From NCBI RefSeq assembly GCF_008107635.1, contig NZ_SDGZ01000013.1:97457-161456 (forward strand): a DNA stretch of 64,000 nt, read 5' to 3'. The notes under the pieces were generated by a model. That model was given only the letters and a program-made list of their open reading frames with translations. It had not been told where the DNA came from and made no database searches. The DNA comes from Weissella muntiaci (lineage in GTDB: Bacteria > Bacillota > Bacilli > Lactobacillales > Lactobacillaceae). A program made the position numbers and the translations under genes. Shown here one piece after another: positions 49,503 to 58,351 of this stretch (position 1 is the first letter of the stretch; each line of letters begins with the position of its first letter).

Positions 49503-50594
49503 ATGGCCTACATATATAAACGAGGTAAAACTTGGACAGCCGACGTTTCACTTTTAATGAATGGTAAACGTAAACATAAAACAAAGTCCGGTTTTAGTAC
49601 AAAAGTTTCAGCTCAGAGATGGGCAAACGAAACAGAGGTTGAAAAACAAAACAATGATCTTATTCTCGACAGCGGGCAAACTTTTCCAGATTTTTTCAGT
49701 GAATGGTACACAACATTCAAAAAAAATACAGTTGGTCGTGATGCGCAGCGCTGGTATGTATATATACTAAAAACGCTCCGAGAAAACTTTCCAAATACAA
49801 AATTAGAAACAATAACACGAGTACATTGGCAACGATTTTTAAATAAATATGCCTTGACCCATAGCGTTTCGACCGTCAAGAAATTTAATACAAGAGTTAG
49901 GCAAATGGTCCGTGACGCTGTTGCAGACGGTTATATTCAAAAGGACTTTACATACGGTGCAAAGTTTTCCGGAAAGCCTGTCAAAGATGATGATTTAAAA
50001 TTTTTAGAACAAACCGATATGGGAAATTTGATTGCCTCAGTCAATTCTAAGCCGATCTCAGAGCGTTCAATGTCAGACATGATGATATTGGCTGCCCTTC
50101 AAACAGGTGCACGGTATGCTGAATTAGCCGGTATTACATGGGACAGCATTGATAACGAAAGCAATATCATTTCAATCACTAAAAGTTGGGATCAAGTGAC
50201 AAAAGTTTTCAAAGGTACTAAAACCAAAAACTCAATACGAGATATCGAAGTGACAGAGCCCTTTATCCGACAATTAGAAGATTTACATGTAATATACCCC
50301 CGCTCACAGTTCGTATTTGGTGGTAACAGTGAATTTCCACCAACTAGTAATGCTGTTAATAAACAACTCAGGAGAGACCTAAGTGCGATAAATGCAGAGA
50401 AGGTTATCACCTTTCACGGATTGCGACACACTCATGCTAGTTGGCTCATCTCAAAAGGTGTCGATATTCAATACGTGTCAGAGCGATTGGGACACGCCAA
50501 CATTGAGATAACTCTAAGCACCTACACACATCTCCTTAAAGAAAAGAGAGAAGATGAAATCAAGCGGTCGATCTCGTTGCTTAGTCAAATGTAG
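49503..50594 (+). CDS. int: Tyrosine-family integrase
   Basis: A 363-residue phage integrase. The N-terminal AP2-like arm-binding region (YIYKRGKTWTADVSLLMNGKRKHKTKSGF) is followed by a SAM-like core-binding domain and the catalytic domain: TGARYAELAGITW (Arg), HGLRHTHASWL (His-x-x-Arg), LGHANIEITLSTYTHL (His and Tyr). It recombines the core in tRNA-Arg. The attachment site and arm-type repeats begin 4 bases past its stop. Confidence 0.95.
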   Translation: MAYIYKRGKTWTADVSLLMNGKRKHKTKSGFSTKVSAQRWANETEVEKQNNDLILDSGQTFPDFFSEWYTTFKKNTVGRDAQRWYVYILKTLRENFPNTKLETITRVHWQRFLNKYALTHSVSTVKKFNTRVRQMVRDAVADGYIQKDFTYGAKFSGKPVKDDDLKFLEQTDMGNLIASVNSKPISERSMSDMMILAALQTGARYAELAGITWDSIDNESNIISITKSWDQVTKVFKGTKTKNSIRDIEVTEPFIRQLEDLHVIYPRSQFVFGGNSEFPPTSNAVNKQLRRDLSAINAEKVITFHGLRHTHASWLISKGVDIQYVSERLGHANIEITLSTYTHLLKEKREDEIKRSISLLSQM

Positions 50595-50597
50595 TTG

Positions 50598-50616
50598 TGC
50601 CTACATTATGCCTACA
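50598..50616 (+). repeat. Integrase arm-type sites, right
   Basis: TGCCTACA at 50598-50605 and 50609-50616, the same octamer as in the left arm (7376-7395). Confidence 0.65.
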
Positions 50617-50622
50617 ATTAAC

Positions 50623-50665
50623 AAAAAAATTCCCGCAACCCCTTATAACAAAGGACTTACGAGAA
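50623..50665 (-). terminator. Phage-supplied terminator for tRNA-Arg
   Basis: On the minus strand TTCTCGTAAGTCCTTT pairs with AGGGGTTGCGGGAA and is followed by seven T. It lies just beyond the tRNA 3' end inside the prophage, in the position the host terminator (7207-7250) held before integration. Confidence 0.7.
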
Positions 50666-50667
50666 TC

Positions 50668-50685
50668 AATTTATGTACCTGGTGG
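50668..50685. repeat. attR core (18 bp)
   Basis: Identical to 7254-7271; its right 12 bases are the 3' end of tRNA-Arg(TCT), which the phage keeps intact. Confidence 0.9.
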
Positions 50686-50747
50686 GACTCGAACCCACAA
50701 CCGCTCGGGTAGAAACCGAGTGCACTATCCAGTTGTGCTACAGGTAC
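50674..50747 (-). tRNA. tRNA-Arg (TCT), integration target
   Basis: Acceptor GTACCTG/CAGGTAC, anticodon stem CTCGG/CCGAG with loop TTTCTAC, T-loop TTCGAGT. The attR core overlaps its 3' end. Confidence 0.95.
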
Positions 50748-50821
50748 AAGTATGGATATTTAAACCACATACTATTTTACTGTTTTATCATCGATTTGGC
50801 AAACACTAATTAAGTCAATCC

Positions 50822-51328
50822 CTAATCGGCCAGCACTTCACGCACTGCTTGATCCAAGTTCGCTTGTGAGAGCTTTAGCTCATTCAAACCCAATTTTAAA
50901 AATGAACGCCATGCGTGTGAAAAGTCATTCTGTGTTCGCTGATGGTAGCTGTTCCACAACATTGTCTTAATACCAACAAATTGGTGTGCTAAACGCTGTT
51001 GCGGAAAACGTGCGAATTTAGCTAAATCTGCCTCCTCTAGCACCATCAAATGTGTCCACTGCTGCTTATGGCTAATCATTAAAAAAGAACTTAGGGCCGT
51101 TGCATACAGTTCATTAATTGTTGAAGCAGTCCCTCGTGCTAAAGCTGAATTATTACTATTTATGTTCAATGTTTTACTGGCTAATAATAACTCACTTAGT
51201 GCTACATCCAGATTTAAATAATCGTTTAACAATAGATCCTTAGGACTAATGGGCTCTTCCCACTCTGCATTAGCTGAGCGAAACGTTCCCCGCGCCATTC
51301 GCAAATATTCAACAAAATCTAAGCTCAT
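50822..51328 (-). CDS. Unknown helical protein, third gene of a host operon
   Basis: A 168-residue, largely helical protein (MSLDFVEYLRMARGTFRSAN ... FLKLGLNELKLSQANLDQAVREVL). Start at the ATG at 51328; the frame is open 39 bases further. It follows the 51339-52343 gene with an 11-base gap. No family recognised. Confidence 0.65.
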   Translation of the reverse strand: MSLDFVEYLRMARGTFRSANAEWEEPISPKDLLLNDYLNLDVALSELLLASKTLNINSNNSALARGTASTINELYATALSSFLMISHKQQWTHLMVLEEADLAKFARFPQQRLAHQFVGIKTMLWNSYHQRTQNDFSHAWRSFLKLGLNELKLSQANLDQAVREVLAD

Positions 51329-51338
51329 TTGAATTTCG

Positions 51339-52343
51339 TTAGACCTTTCTTGGTTGCAACACTTCAATTTCGATCATTGGTCGCTTTTCGACTAATGGAT
51401 CAGCCGTTAATTCTGCGGCTTGATTCCCAAAAATTACACCATCACTCTTAATTGCAATGTACTGTCGCTCAATCAAATACCAAGCGCCAATGAAATCATA
51501 ATCCAGTAGAACGTCCAGCCATGACACAGCATCTAAGCCATCAATGACTTGGAACTGCCATCTTTGTCCGCCAGCCACAGTTGGATCAGGCACATAGAAT
51601 ATTCGGATCTCAATGCCGTTATTAAGAACCATCCCTGCACCGTTCTTAATACCTTGCAGGAAGAAGTCACTTTCAGCTGAAAGAATAAACAATCGATCAA
51701 GCATACCCGCTGGCATATCAAGCTGAACCAACTGATATAAGAATTCATCTTGGGTTTCCAAAATATTATAATCAACATCGTAAGCAAATTCGCGCTCAAG
51801 ATAATACGCAAATTGTGTGATCAATTCTGTAAATACACGAATACGCGCCGCTGTAGTCTGTTTCCGATAACGAGCAACTAATAAATCTGTTAAATCATCA
51901 GCATTGAACAACAAACGCTTATTGACTGGCGACCAATAGAGAATCCGCAGACCAGTATTCACCTCAACAAGATACGCTCCAGCTGGATCCTGTTCATCAA
52001 CCACAAACTGAAATGCTGCTGGTAGATTAATTTCGTTAGGGATCAAAGTAATTTCTTCTCGATCCTCGGGAGTAAAGATTTCATAAGAATTCAAACCTGC
52101 AAAGGTCATCAAACGATCCAAAGCCAACATATAGATGTCCGCCACGGAATACTGACGTGGGACTTTAACCCATTCGTTTTGCAAAGGGCCGCCGCTTAAG
52201 TCGCTGAGTAATTGATGAATTCGTTGTGCATCTTTAGTTTGTGCCAATTCACGTAAGTTATTCGTCATTAACACGGTCCGGTTAATGTCCTCTGTTAGCA
52301 AATCGGTGTAAGCAACAACCCGTTCCTCTAATAACTTAGACAT
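51339..52343 (-). CDS. Unknown protein, second gene of a host operon
   Basis: A 334-residue mixed alpha/beta soluble protein behind GGAGG. N-terminal half helical (LLEERVVAYTDLLTEDINRTVLMTNNL), later strands rich in aromatic and acidic residues (GAYLVEVNTGLRILYWSPVN, IEIRIFYVPDP). No signal, no catalytic motif recognised. It is 2 bases from the first gene and shares that gene's transcript. Confidence 0.7.
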   Translation of the reverse strand: MSKLLEERVVAYTDLLTEDINRTVLMTNNLRELAQTKDAQRIHQLLSDLSGGPLQNEWVKVPRQYSVADIYMLALDRLMTFAGLNSYEIFTPEDREEITLIPNEINLPAAFQFVVDEQDPAGAYLVEVNTGLRILYWSPVNKRLLFNADDLTDLLVARYRKQTTAARIRVFTELITQFAYYLEREFAYDVDYNILETQDEFLYQLVQLDMPAGMLDRLFILSAESDFFLQGIKNGAGMVLNNGIEIRIFYVPDPTVAGGQRWQFQVIDGLDAVSWLDVLLDYDFIGAWYLIERQYIAIKSDGVIFGNQAAELTADPLVEKRPMIEIEVLQPRKV

Positions 52344-52344
52344 A

Positions 52345-53244
52345 TTACACCTCCGCAATCAGCTCGGCATCTGCTGCATCCGAACCATCTATCAAAGAGT
52401 TCAAGTAATCCGCATATAGGTTTCGTAGCGCATCCTTAAATTTCTCAAAATCACCAAACTCATCATTAATCGCTTTTTGCTCATAAATTAGAATCGTATC
52501 AGCCTTTGAATAATTTAGAATCTGAGCGTTGTTCTTCTCAATCAATTCTGGAGCAGTTAGGGCTTTGGCATCTGCCGCATCTAACTGCTGCAATTGTAAC
52601 TCAATTTGACGACGTTCATCCGTGTTGGTTCGACCACCAAACAATCCCGCACGTTGTTCATCAATTGAACTAATCTGACTCATCAGTTGCATTCGCTTAG
52701 CATCACGTTCGGCTTGCTCACTGACCACTTGTTGTAATGCAGCATTTGCTTGGGTAGTTTCTTCAATAATTCTTGTATGGTAACGCTCATTGTTCTCACT
52801 AAGCGCTACCGCTTGTGCCAACATTTCAAATTCTTGATCATCAAAAATAAAACTGACTGTCAGTGGATCCAAGACACCAAAATGGCGTCGATCCCACCAG
52901 TTTCCAAAATATAGCTGGAAAACTCCCACCTTGATTTCTTCGTAGAAAAAGAATGGAAAGCGTTGCGCCAAATATTTGACCAAGTTCTTGCCTAAATGAT
53001 GACTAACTTCGTCTTGAAGGTCATCAATCAGATGAGCCAACTCACGATTTGAATCAGCCTGTCGTACCGATCGAATAGTCTCGTTGTAACGCTTGCTATC
53101 AAGCAACTCATACACTAGCCGATCATCGCCAGCATCAATCGCCGTTTGAATCTGGGTCAAATAAGTAATCTTACTTTGAATCTTGCTGCCTAATACCTTT
53201 TCACCATCAGGCAATTCAGTTGTCAAATATGGTGTTTTGTCCAT
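52345..53244 (-). CDS. Unknown coiled-coil protein, first gene of a host operon
   Basis: A 299-residue protein with a globular front (VKYLAQRFPFFFYEEIKVGVFQLYFGNWWD) and a long coiled coil (about 145-240: ETTQANAALQQVVSEQAERDAKRMQL, RRQIELQLQQLDAADAKAL). No family recognised. Together with the two genes downstream it is a conserved-looking operon between glnA and the tRNA-Arg; a shared complex is the simplest guess. Confidence 0.7.
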   Translation of the reverse strand: MDKTPYLTTELPDGEKVLGSKIQSKITYLTQIQTAIDAGDDRLVYELLDSKRYNETIRSVRQADSNRELAHLIDDLQDEVSHHLGKNLVKYLAQRFPFFFYEEIKVGVFQLYFGNWWDRRHFGVLDPLTVSFIFDDQEFEMLAQAVALSENNERYHTRIIEETTQANAALQQVVSEQAERDAKRMQLMSQISSIDEQRAGLFGGRTNTDERRQIELQLQQLDAADAKALTAPELIEKNNAQILNYSKADTILIYEQKAINDEFGDFEKFKDALRNLYADYLNSLIDGSDAADAELIAEV

Positions 53245-53363
53245 GATCTTTCCCCTTATAGTTATCTACCCCTATTTTATATCTATATATTAGAATATAA
53301 AATAAAATCGCCCTTTCGAGGTCAGAACCTTATTTTTATTTAATATTTATTGAGCTCCTTACA

Positions 53364-53398
53364 AAAAAAGCGTCAATGCCTTTTCAGCATTGAACGCT
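53364..53398 (-). terminator. Terminator of glnRA
   Basis: AGCGTTCAATGC with GCATTGACGCT (minus strand) followed by seven T, just after the glnA stop. Confidence 0.88.
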
Positions 53399-53409
53399 CC
53401 TAATTAACA

Positions 53410-54759
53410 TTAATATTGCTCAAGATAAGTATCCAATTCCCATTGTGATACCTCGCGTCGGTACGCTTGATATTCCAAACGCTTTGCATCAACAAACGTC
53501 CTTAGTAACGTATCACCCAACGCATCTTTAATGATTACATCACCTTCCAGTGCCTCAATCGCATCTAATAGCGTATCTGGCAAATCCGTAATTCCAGCAC
53601 GCTTGCGTTCTGCTTCGTCCATCAGATAAATATTCTGATCAACCGCATGGTTTGGTTCCAACTCACGCTTAATTCCATCCAAACCAGCAGCCAAGACACT
53701 CGCAAATGCAAGATAAGGGTTAGTTGTTGGATCAACTGAACGAAGCTCTAATCGCGTCGAGTTACCACGTGCAGCAGGAACGCGAATCATTGGCGAACGG
53801 TTAGATCCCGACCAAGCTACATAGACTGGCGCCTCAAAACCTGGTGTTAGTCGCTTATAGGAATTAATCGTAGGATTAGTAACCGCCGTGAAGTTTGCCC
53901 CATGCTTCAACAGTCCGCCTAGGAAGTGATATGCTGATTGTGATAACTGCATCTCATCCTGTTCATCAAAGAAAACATTTCCAGCCTCATTGAACAATGA
54001 CATATTCATATGCATTCCATTTCCGTTAATTCCAGAAATTGGCTTTGGTAAAAAGGTCGCATATAAACCATGCTTACGCGCAATTGTTTTAACGATTAGT
54101 TTAAACGTCTGAATATTATCGGCCGCATCCAAAGCATTTGCATATTTAAAATCAACTTCATGTTGTCCCGGTGCAACCTCGTGATGTGCAGCCTCAACTT
54201 CAAAGCCCATCCGTTCCATTTCCAGCACGATTTCGCGCCGAGTATTCTCACCCATATCCAAAGGTGCCAAATCAAAATAACTTCCTTTGTCATTTAGTTG
54301 TGTTGTCGGATTACCCTTTTCATCTAGCTTGAATAAAAAGAATTCTGGTTCCGTTCCGATATTAAAGGCTTTAAATCCGCCATCATTCATATCCTTTAGA
54401 ACCCGTTTTAGATTTCCGCGGGGGTCGCCTGCGAAAGGTTGACGATCTGCTGTATAGATATCAGCAATCAATCGCGCCACTTTTCCGCCACGCTCATCGG
54501 TAGCCCATGGAAAAATCATAAAGGTCGTTAGATCAGGATATAAATACATATCAGACTCTTCAATTCGCACAAAACCTTCAATTGAAGAACCATCAAACAT
54601 CAAATTATTAGCTAGCACCTTCTCCAGTTGTGATACAGGAACTTCAACATTTTTAATCGTCCCAAATACATCTGAGAATTGTAGTCTTAGAAATTCAACA
54701 TTCTCTTGTTTAATCAATTCACGAATATCATCTTTACTGTATGCCTTGTATACCATCAT
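53410..54759 (-). CDS. glnA: Glutamine synthetase, type I
   Basis: A 449-residue GlnA making glutamine from glutamate, ammonia and ATP. Typical motifs are [21 protein letters not shown] (metal/ammonia site), [29 protein letters not shown] (ATP/glutamate) and the C-terminal [15 protein letters not shown]. The short form without an adenylylation loop is that of Gram-positives, regulated by GlnR. A two-base alternative start exists (ATGATG). It follows glnR by 25 bases. Confidence 0.97.
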   Translation of the reverse strand: MMVYKAYSKDDIRELIKQENVEFLRLQFSDVFGTIKNVEVPVSQLEKVLANNLMFDGSSIEGFVRIEESDMYLYPDLTTFMIFPWATDERGGKVARLIADIYTADRQPFAGDPRGNLKRVLKDMNDGGFKAFNIGTEPEFFLFKLDEKGNPTTQLNDKGSYFDLAPLDMGENTRREIVLEMERMGFEVEAAHHEVAPGQHEVDFKYANALDAADNIQTFKLIVKTIARKHGLYATFLPKPISGINGNGMHMNMSLFNEAGNVFFDEQDEMQLSQSAYHFLGGLLKHGANFTAVTNPTINSYKRLTPGFEAPVYVAWSGSNRSPMIRVPAARGNSTRLELRSVDPTTNPYLAFASVLAAGLDGIKRELEPNHAVDQNIYLMDEAERKRAGITDLPDTLLDAIEALEGDVIIKDALGDTLLRTFVDAKRLEYQAYRREVSQWELDTYLEQY

Positions 54760-54784
54760 AAACTCCTCTGTTTAATCCTCGCCA

Positions 54785-55132
54785 TCACTGTCTAAACGAA
54801 TTTCCCTTACTAAATCGACCAATCCGTAACAACTCGTCAGCAAACACACGCCTCATAGCCGCTTCATCTTCACGATGAGATGCGGCCAGCTTCTTTGCAT
54901 CCATTTCATGAATATCAGCGATCGAATATCCTAAATCGAGATAGTCGGCAATCTCAAATAGCCGATCAACATCCTTTAACGAGTATCGTCGCTGTTTTCC
55001 ATTACCGCGCTGTGGCGTAATAAGCTCCTGCTGATCGTAATAACGGATTTGTCGATCTGACAAGCCGGTCAGTTCTCGCACAACGCCAATTGGTAATACT
55101 GCCATTTCATGCCGTAATTCCCGTTCAACCAT
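54785..55132 (-). CDS. glnR: GlnR, MerR-family nitrogen regulator
   Basis: A 115-residue MerR-type repressor. The winged helix LPIGVVRELTGLSDRQIRYYDQQELITPQRGNGKQRRYSLKDVDRL is clear, followed by a dimerisation helix. The C-terminal sensor is short. GlnR senses feedback-inhibited GlnA and represses glnRA through boxes such as 55190-55206. Ribosome site AAGGAGG. Confidence 0.95.
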   Translation of the reverse strand: MVERELRHEMAVLPIGVVRELTGLSDRQIRYYDQQELITPQRGNGKQRRYSLKDVDRLFEIADYLDLGYSIADIHEMDAKKLAASHREDEAAMRRVFADELLRIGRFSKGNSFRQ

Positions 55133-55189
55133 ACGTTCTGACCTCCTTGTAGATATAATAGCTCAAATTATCAATAAACATTGCGTCAA

Positions 55190-55206
55190 TGTTAGGTTTT
55201 ATGACA
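55190..55206. promoter_or_regulatory. GlnR/TnrA-type operator upstream of glnR
   Basis: Reads TGTCA-N7-TAACA on the minus strand, an exact fit to the TGTNA-N7-TNACA consensus. It overlaps the last bases of miaA and lies about 60 bp before glnR. Confidence 0.75.
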
Positions 55207-56128
55207 CGAATTCTTTTAAATCGTCAATGATTCGTTGCAGATCACCTTTATGTTCAACCAAGTTGTACCAATGAATATCATCGAATTGATTGTTAAACCA
55301 AGTTAACTGGCGTTTGGCATATCTACGCGAAGCCGTCTTTAAATTCTCACTAGCTTCGTTTAGGGTAATTGCTCCATCCAAATATGGAAATAGTTCTTTA
55401 TACCCAATCGCCATTTTCGCAGTGGACCGATCCGGTAATTCTTTTACCAAACGCGCTTCATCCAACAAGCCAGTTTCCATCATTAAATTAACACGTTCAT
55501 TGATCCGTTCATGCAAAAGGGTGCGATCGGTGTTTAAACCAATCACAAACGCATCGTAATTTCGCTGTTGCTCTGGCCGCATTGCCGAAAAAGGCTTGCC
55601 ACTATGCTTTGAAACCAGCAATGCTCGTACCAAGCGTCGCGTTTGCCCAGGTAAAATTCTTTCAGCACTTATCGAATCAAGTTGCGCTAGCGCATCCCTG
55701 ACAACTTGTTCGCCCTCTTTTCTTGCCCGATTTGTCCATGTAAGCACTTCTTGTTCAGGCAGTTCAAATTTGATATCAGCCAACGGACGATCCCCTAACA
55801 GTGCTTGAACATAGAAGCCAGTTCCACCAACTATGATTGGTAAGTGACCTCGATCAACAATTTCAGCAATTTCCTTTTTCGCCATTGCGACAAACTGTGC
55901 TACAGAGAATTGTTCTTCAGGATTCGCTACATCAATTAAATGATGTGGCGCCAAGGCCTGTTCCTCGGTACTGGCCTTGGCCGTCCCAATTGATAGACCA
56001 CGGTAGATCTGCATCGAGTCACCTGATACAATTTCACCATTAAACCGGCGCGCGATTTCAATTGACAACGCCGTTTTCCCCACAGCCGTCGGTCCAACAA
56101 TAACAATCACTTTTGCTTGTGCATCCAT
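55199..56128 (-). CDS. miaA: tRNA dimethylallyltransferase MiaA
   Basis: A 309-residue enzyme that adds an isopentenyl group to A37 of tRNAs reading UNN codons. P-loop GPTAVGKTALS, DSMQIYRGLSIGTAK and GGTGFYVQALL are present. Start at the ATG at 56128 (MDAQAKVIV) behind CGGAG, not the longer frame to 56170. Confidence 0.96.
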   Translation of the reverse strand: MDAQAKVIVIVGPTAVGKTALSIEIARRFNGEIVSGDSMQIYRGLSIGTAKASTEEQALAPHHLIDVANPEEQFSVAQFVAMAKKEIAEIVDRGHLPIIVGGTGFYVQALLGDRPLADIKFELPEQEVLTWTNRARKEGEQVVRDALAQLDSISAERILPGQTRRLVRALLVSKHSGKPFSAMRPEQQRNYDAFVIGLNTDRTLLHERINERVNLMMETGLLDEARLVKELPDRSTAKMAIGYKELFPYLDGAITLNEASENLKTASRRYAKRQLTWFNNQFDDIHWYNLVEHKGDLQRIIDDLKEFVS

Positions 56129-56260
56129 ATTTACTCCGATTTCAAATGTAAGTTTTACAGCATAAGTCATATCTAACCAGCAGCTCTGAAAGTTAAAGAT
56201 ATTAAATTTCCCTAAATATGGTAAACTTATATTAATAACAATTAAGGGAGGGACTTCATT

Positions 56261-56443
56261 ATGAAGAAGTTCGGTTTAGGTATTTTGACAGGCGTTGCTG
56301 GAACGGTTGCCGCCGTTGCCACGGCAGCTTTTACATTCCACAAGGTTGCTATCAAGCCTCTGGAAGAAGAAGAAGCTAAGTTCGAAGCAACTAATCGTAA
56401 TAGTGCTCGTAAAGCTGCTCACTCACACAGTGCCCGCTACTAA
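56261..56443 (+). CDS. DUF3042 family protein
   Basis: A 60-residue protein with one N-terminal membrane or amphipathic helix (MKKFGLGILTGVAGTVAAVATAAF) then EEEEAKFEATNRNSARKAAHSHSARY, the family's C-terminus. GGGAGG precedes it. Universal in Lactobacillales near miaA/glnRA; function unknown. Confidence 0.9.
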   Translation: MKKFGLGILTGVAGTVAAVATAAFTFHKVAIKPLEEEEAKFEATNRNSARKAAHSHSARY

Positions 56444-56466
56444 TTACTATTTTATATGACTTTACC

Positions 56467-56503
56467 AGCTCAGCGCAAATAACTTGCGCTGAGCTTTTTT
56501 TAT
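56467..56503 (+). terminator. Terminator of the DUF3042 gene
   Basis: AGCTCAGCGCAA with TTGCGCTGAGCT and a T-run. Confidence 0.9.
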
Positions 56504-56554
56504 AAAAAAAATCAAATTGTTATACGCTATGCGCTTAACAATTTGATCTCACAA

Positions 56555-56947
56555 TTATGCATTTGACTTTGTCTTGCCTGTCCATGTTGTAAACCCACCT
56601 TTAAGTGTGTAAACATCATTATAACCAGCCTTATGTAATTGACGCAGTGCACCCGCCAATTGTAGTCCACGCTCATCGTATAAGAAAATCGGCTTATCTT
56701 TTCGAATTGCATCTAAAGAACTCTTCAATAGACCCGCTTGAATATTCCGAGCTCCCATAATGTGCTTTACCCTAAATGCACTTGGATCGCGTAAATCAAT
56801 AATTTGTTGTCCTGTCATCTTCGCATCAAAAGCAATATTCTCCAACGAGGTCGAATAGTTTTTGATTGTCATTCGATTGTACAACATCGTTCCAACGGTA
56901 TAGATTGCCCAAATGGCAACAATGATTACCAAAACAGTAATAAGCAT
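56555..56947 (-). CDS. Membrane-anchored rhodanese-fold protein without catalytic Cys
   Basis: A 130-residue protein. An N-terminal membrane helix (MLITVLVIIVAIWAIYTVG) is followed by a rhodanese fold (QQIIDLRDPSAFRVKHIMGARNIQ ... VYTLKGGFTTW). At the active loop the sequence reads LYDERGLQ, so the catalytic Cys is Asp and the enzyme cannot carry a persulfide there. Probably a structural or binding role. The start at 56947 is chosen on the signal-like helix; a GTG start 18 bases upstream is possible. Confidence 0.82.
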   Translation of the reverse strand: MLITVLVIIVAIWAIYTVGTMLYNRMTIKNYSTSLENIAFDAKMTGQQIIDLRDPSAFRVKHIMGARNIQAGLLKSSLDAIRKDKPIFLYDERGLQLAGALRQLHKAGYNDVYTLKGGFTTWTGKTKSNA

Positions 56948-57072
56948 ATAATTTGATCCCTTCACTTAGTCAAGTAACTTTACCAAAGTTCTGTTGTTCC
57001 TGACTAGCTTTCAAGCCATCTTTTGTATAATTTTTAAAAATTCCTAGTTAGATATTAACAATAACACACAAA

Positions 57073-57115
57073 AAGGCCATCCAGCTATTCTACTCGAAAT
57101 AACTGCTAAGCCTCT
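57073..57115 (-). terminator. Imperfect terminator after the LysM-CHAP gene
   Basis: An imperfect stem (AGGCTTAGCAGTTATT with AGAATAGCTG...GGCCT) followed by T-run on the minus strand. Confidence 0.5.
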
Positions 57116-57125
57116 CATTTTCTTT

Positions 57126-58154
57126 TTATTGATAAATGAACAAGATTCCTGATGCACTTACAGTACGACTGTGATACAAAGAACCAGCATAGTTCATTTC
57201 TGAAATATTGATTGTCCCATCACCATTAACTGAATCAACTACTGCAACGTGTCCATATCCTGATGCACCATCAAGACCAGGAGCAAAGTATGCAACAGTT
57301 CCAGCTGCTGGCGTATAACTAGTGCTGTGCCCAGCTGCTTGCGCTGAAGCTGGCCATTGGTTAGCATTACCCCAGTAATTACCAACCCAACCTAACGTAC
57401 TCTTCACATACCAAGTGCATTGACCATAAGGATACGTGTTTCCTTCAGTTGAAGTACTTGCAGTGTTATCTGTGTTTGTCGTTACATTTGTGTTGGTATC
57501 TGCTGTGCTGGCAGTTGTTGTATCATTGCTTTGCGCAGTTTGTGCGGGCTGGGCAGTTGTGGTAGTTGCCTGAGCTGCCTCAATACTTTGTGCTGCAGCT
57601 TGCGATGCGGCCAATGAAGCTGCTGCTTCTGATGCCGCTGCTGCTTCTGATGCGGCAACGGCTTGTGATGCCGCAGCGGCTTGTGATGCGACAACAGCTG
57701 CTTCTGACGCAGCAGCGGCCTCTGATGCGGCAATATCAGCTTCAGTTGCTGAATCTGCTGCACCTGTGTCTGTTGTTGATACAGCCTCTGATGTAGCAAC
57801 CTCCGACGTGGCAGCGGGAACAATGGTCACATTCCCATTTTCATCCAATGATAGATCATTTCCGGCAATGATCAAATCAACATTGTTCAAGCTATTTAAT
57901 TGTGCAATTTGTTCAACAGTCAAACCACTCGCTTGAGCAATTACTGAAACTGTATCTCCATTGTTAATTTTATAAGTTGATCCTGCATTTTGTAGTTCTT
58001 GTTGTACTTGTGTCAATGAATTTGCTTGCCAATTTGTTGTATCAGCTGAAGCATCCGTTGTCTGTAGCATTGGAATTGCAGCGGCAGCGGCCATAACAGA
58101 GGCAGCAACTAAACCTTTATTTGTATTTTTTGCTAGAAATGTATCTTTATTCAT
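57126..58154 (-). CDS. Secreted LysM-CHAP peptidoglycan hydrolase
   Basis: A 342-residue exported wall hydrolase. Signal peptide ~1-38 (cut after DASA), one LysM near 60-105 (YKINNGDTVSVIAQASGLTVEQIAQLNSL), a long Ala/Ser/Glu linker (about 120-230, units like AASEAAAASEA), then a CHAP domain with the Cys in YGQCTWYV, His in YGHVAVVDS and ISEMNY. Such enzymes (endopeptidase or amidase) help cell separation. The repeated linker may vary in length between strains. Confidence 0.93.
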   Translation of the reverse strand: MNKDTFLAKNTNKGLVAASVMAAAAAIPMLQTTDASADTTNWQANSLTQVQQELQNAGSTYKINNGDTVSVIAQASGLTVEQIAQLNSLNNVDLIIAGNDLSLDENGNVTIVPAATSEVATSEAVSTTDTGAADSATEADIAASEAAAASEAAVVASQAAAASQAVAASEAAAASEAAASLAASQAAAQSIEAAQATTTTAQPAQTAQSNDTTTASTADTNTNVTTNTDNTASTSTEGNTYPYGQCTWYVKSTLGWVGNYWGNANQWPASAQAAGHSTSYTPAAGTVAYFAPGLDGASGYGHVAVVDSVNGDGTINISEMNYAGSLYHSRTVSASGILFIYQ

Positions 58155-58310
58155 GTTTAATAAGATTCCTATCAGTTGTTGTATTTTTCTTTAAAGAGTT
58201 AACCAAAATTTATTATACGACAGATTTATGACAGACTCTTTACAGAAAATTAACAATTGAACAGATGTCACAGGTAACCCACTCTCTTAATTAGAGCGGC
58301 AAATCCTTAC

Positions 58311-58346
58311 AAAAAAGAGTCCTCTCATGGTGAAAGGACTCCTTTT
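58311..58346 (-). terminator. Terminator of the PurK-like gene
   Basis: GAGTCCT and AGGACTC with T-run on the minus strand, directly after the gene end. Confidence 0.8.
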
Positions 58347-58351
58347 CAGCG

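Larger units (their letters stand above)
7254..50685. mobile_element. Apparently complete 43.4-kb temperate myovirus prophage
   Basis: The element is flanked by an 18-bp direct repeat (7254-7271 and 50668-50685) that overlaps the 3' end of tRNA-Arg(TCT). It has an integrase next to the tRNA, a repressor/Cro switch, recombination and replication genes, terminase, portal, capsid, a contractile tail set (sheath, tube, tape measure, plug, hub, spike, wedge, J, I, fibre) and a holin/lysin cassette, in standard order. Nearly all genes are on the minus strand with tight overlaps. Host genes resume on both sides. I see no broken structural gene, so it could be inducible; that is inference. Confidence 0.95.

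Noticed and set aside
50597..50809. Plus-strand frame across the tRNA-Arg and attR
   Set aside because: It reads through a tRNA and has no ribosome site.
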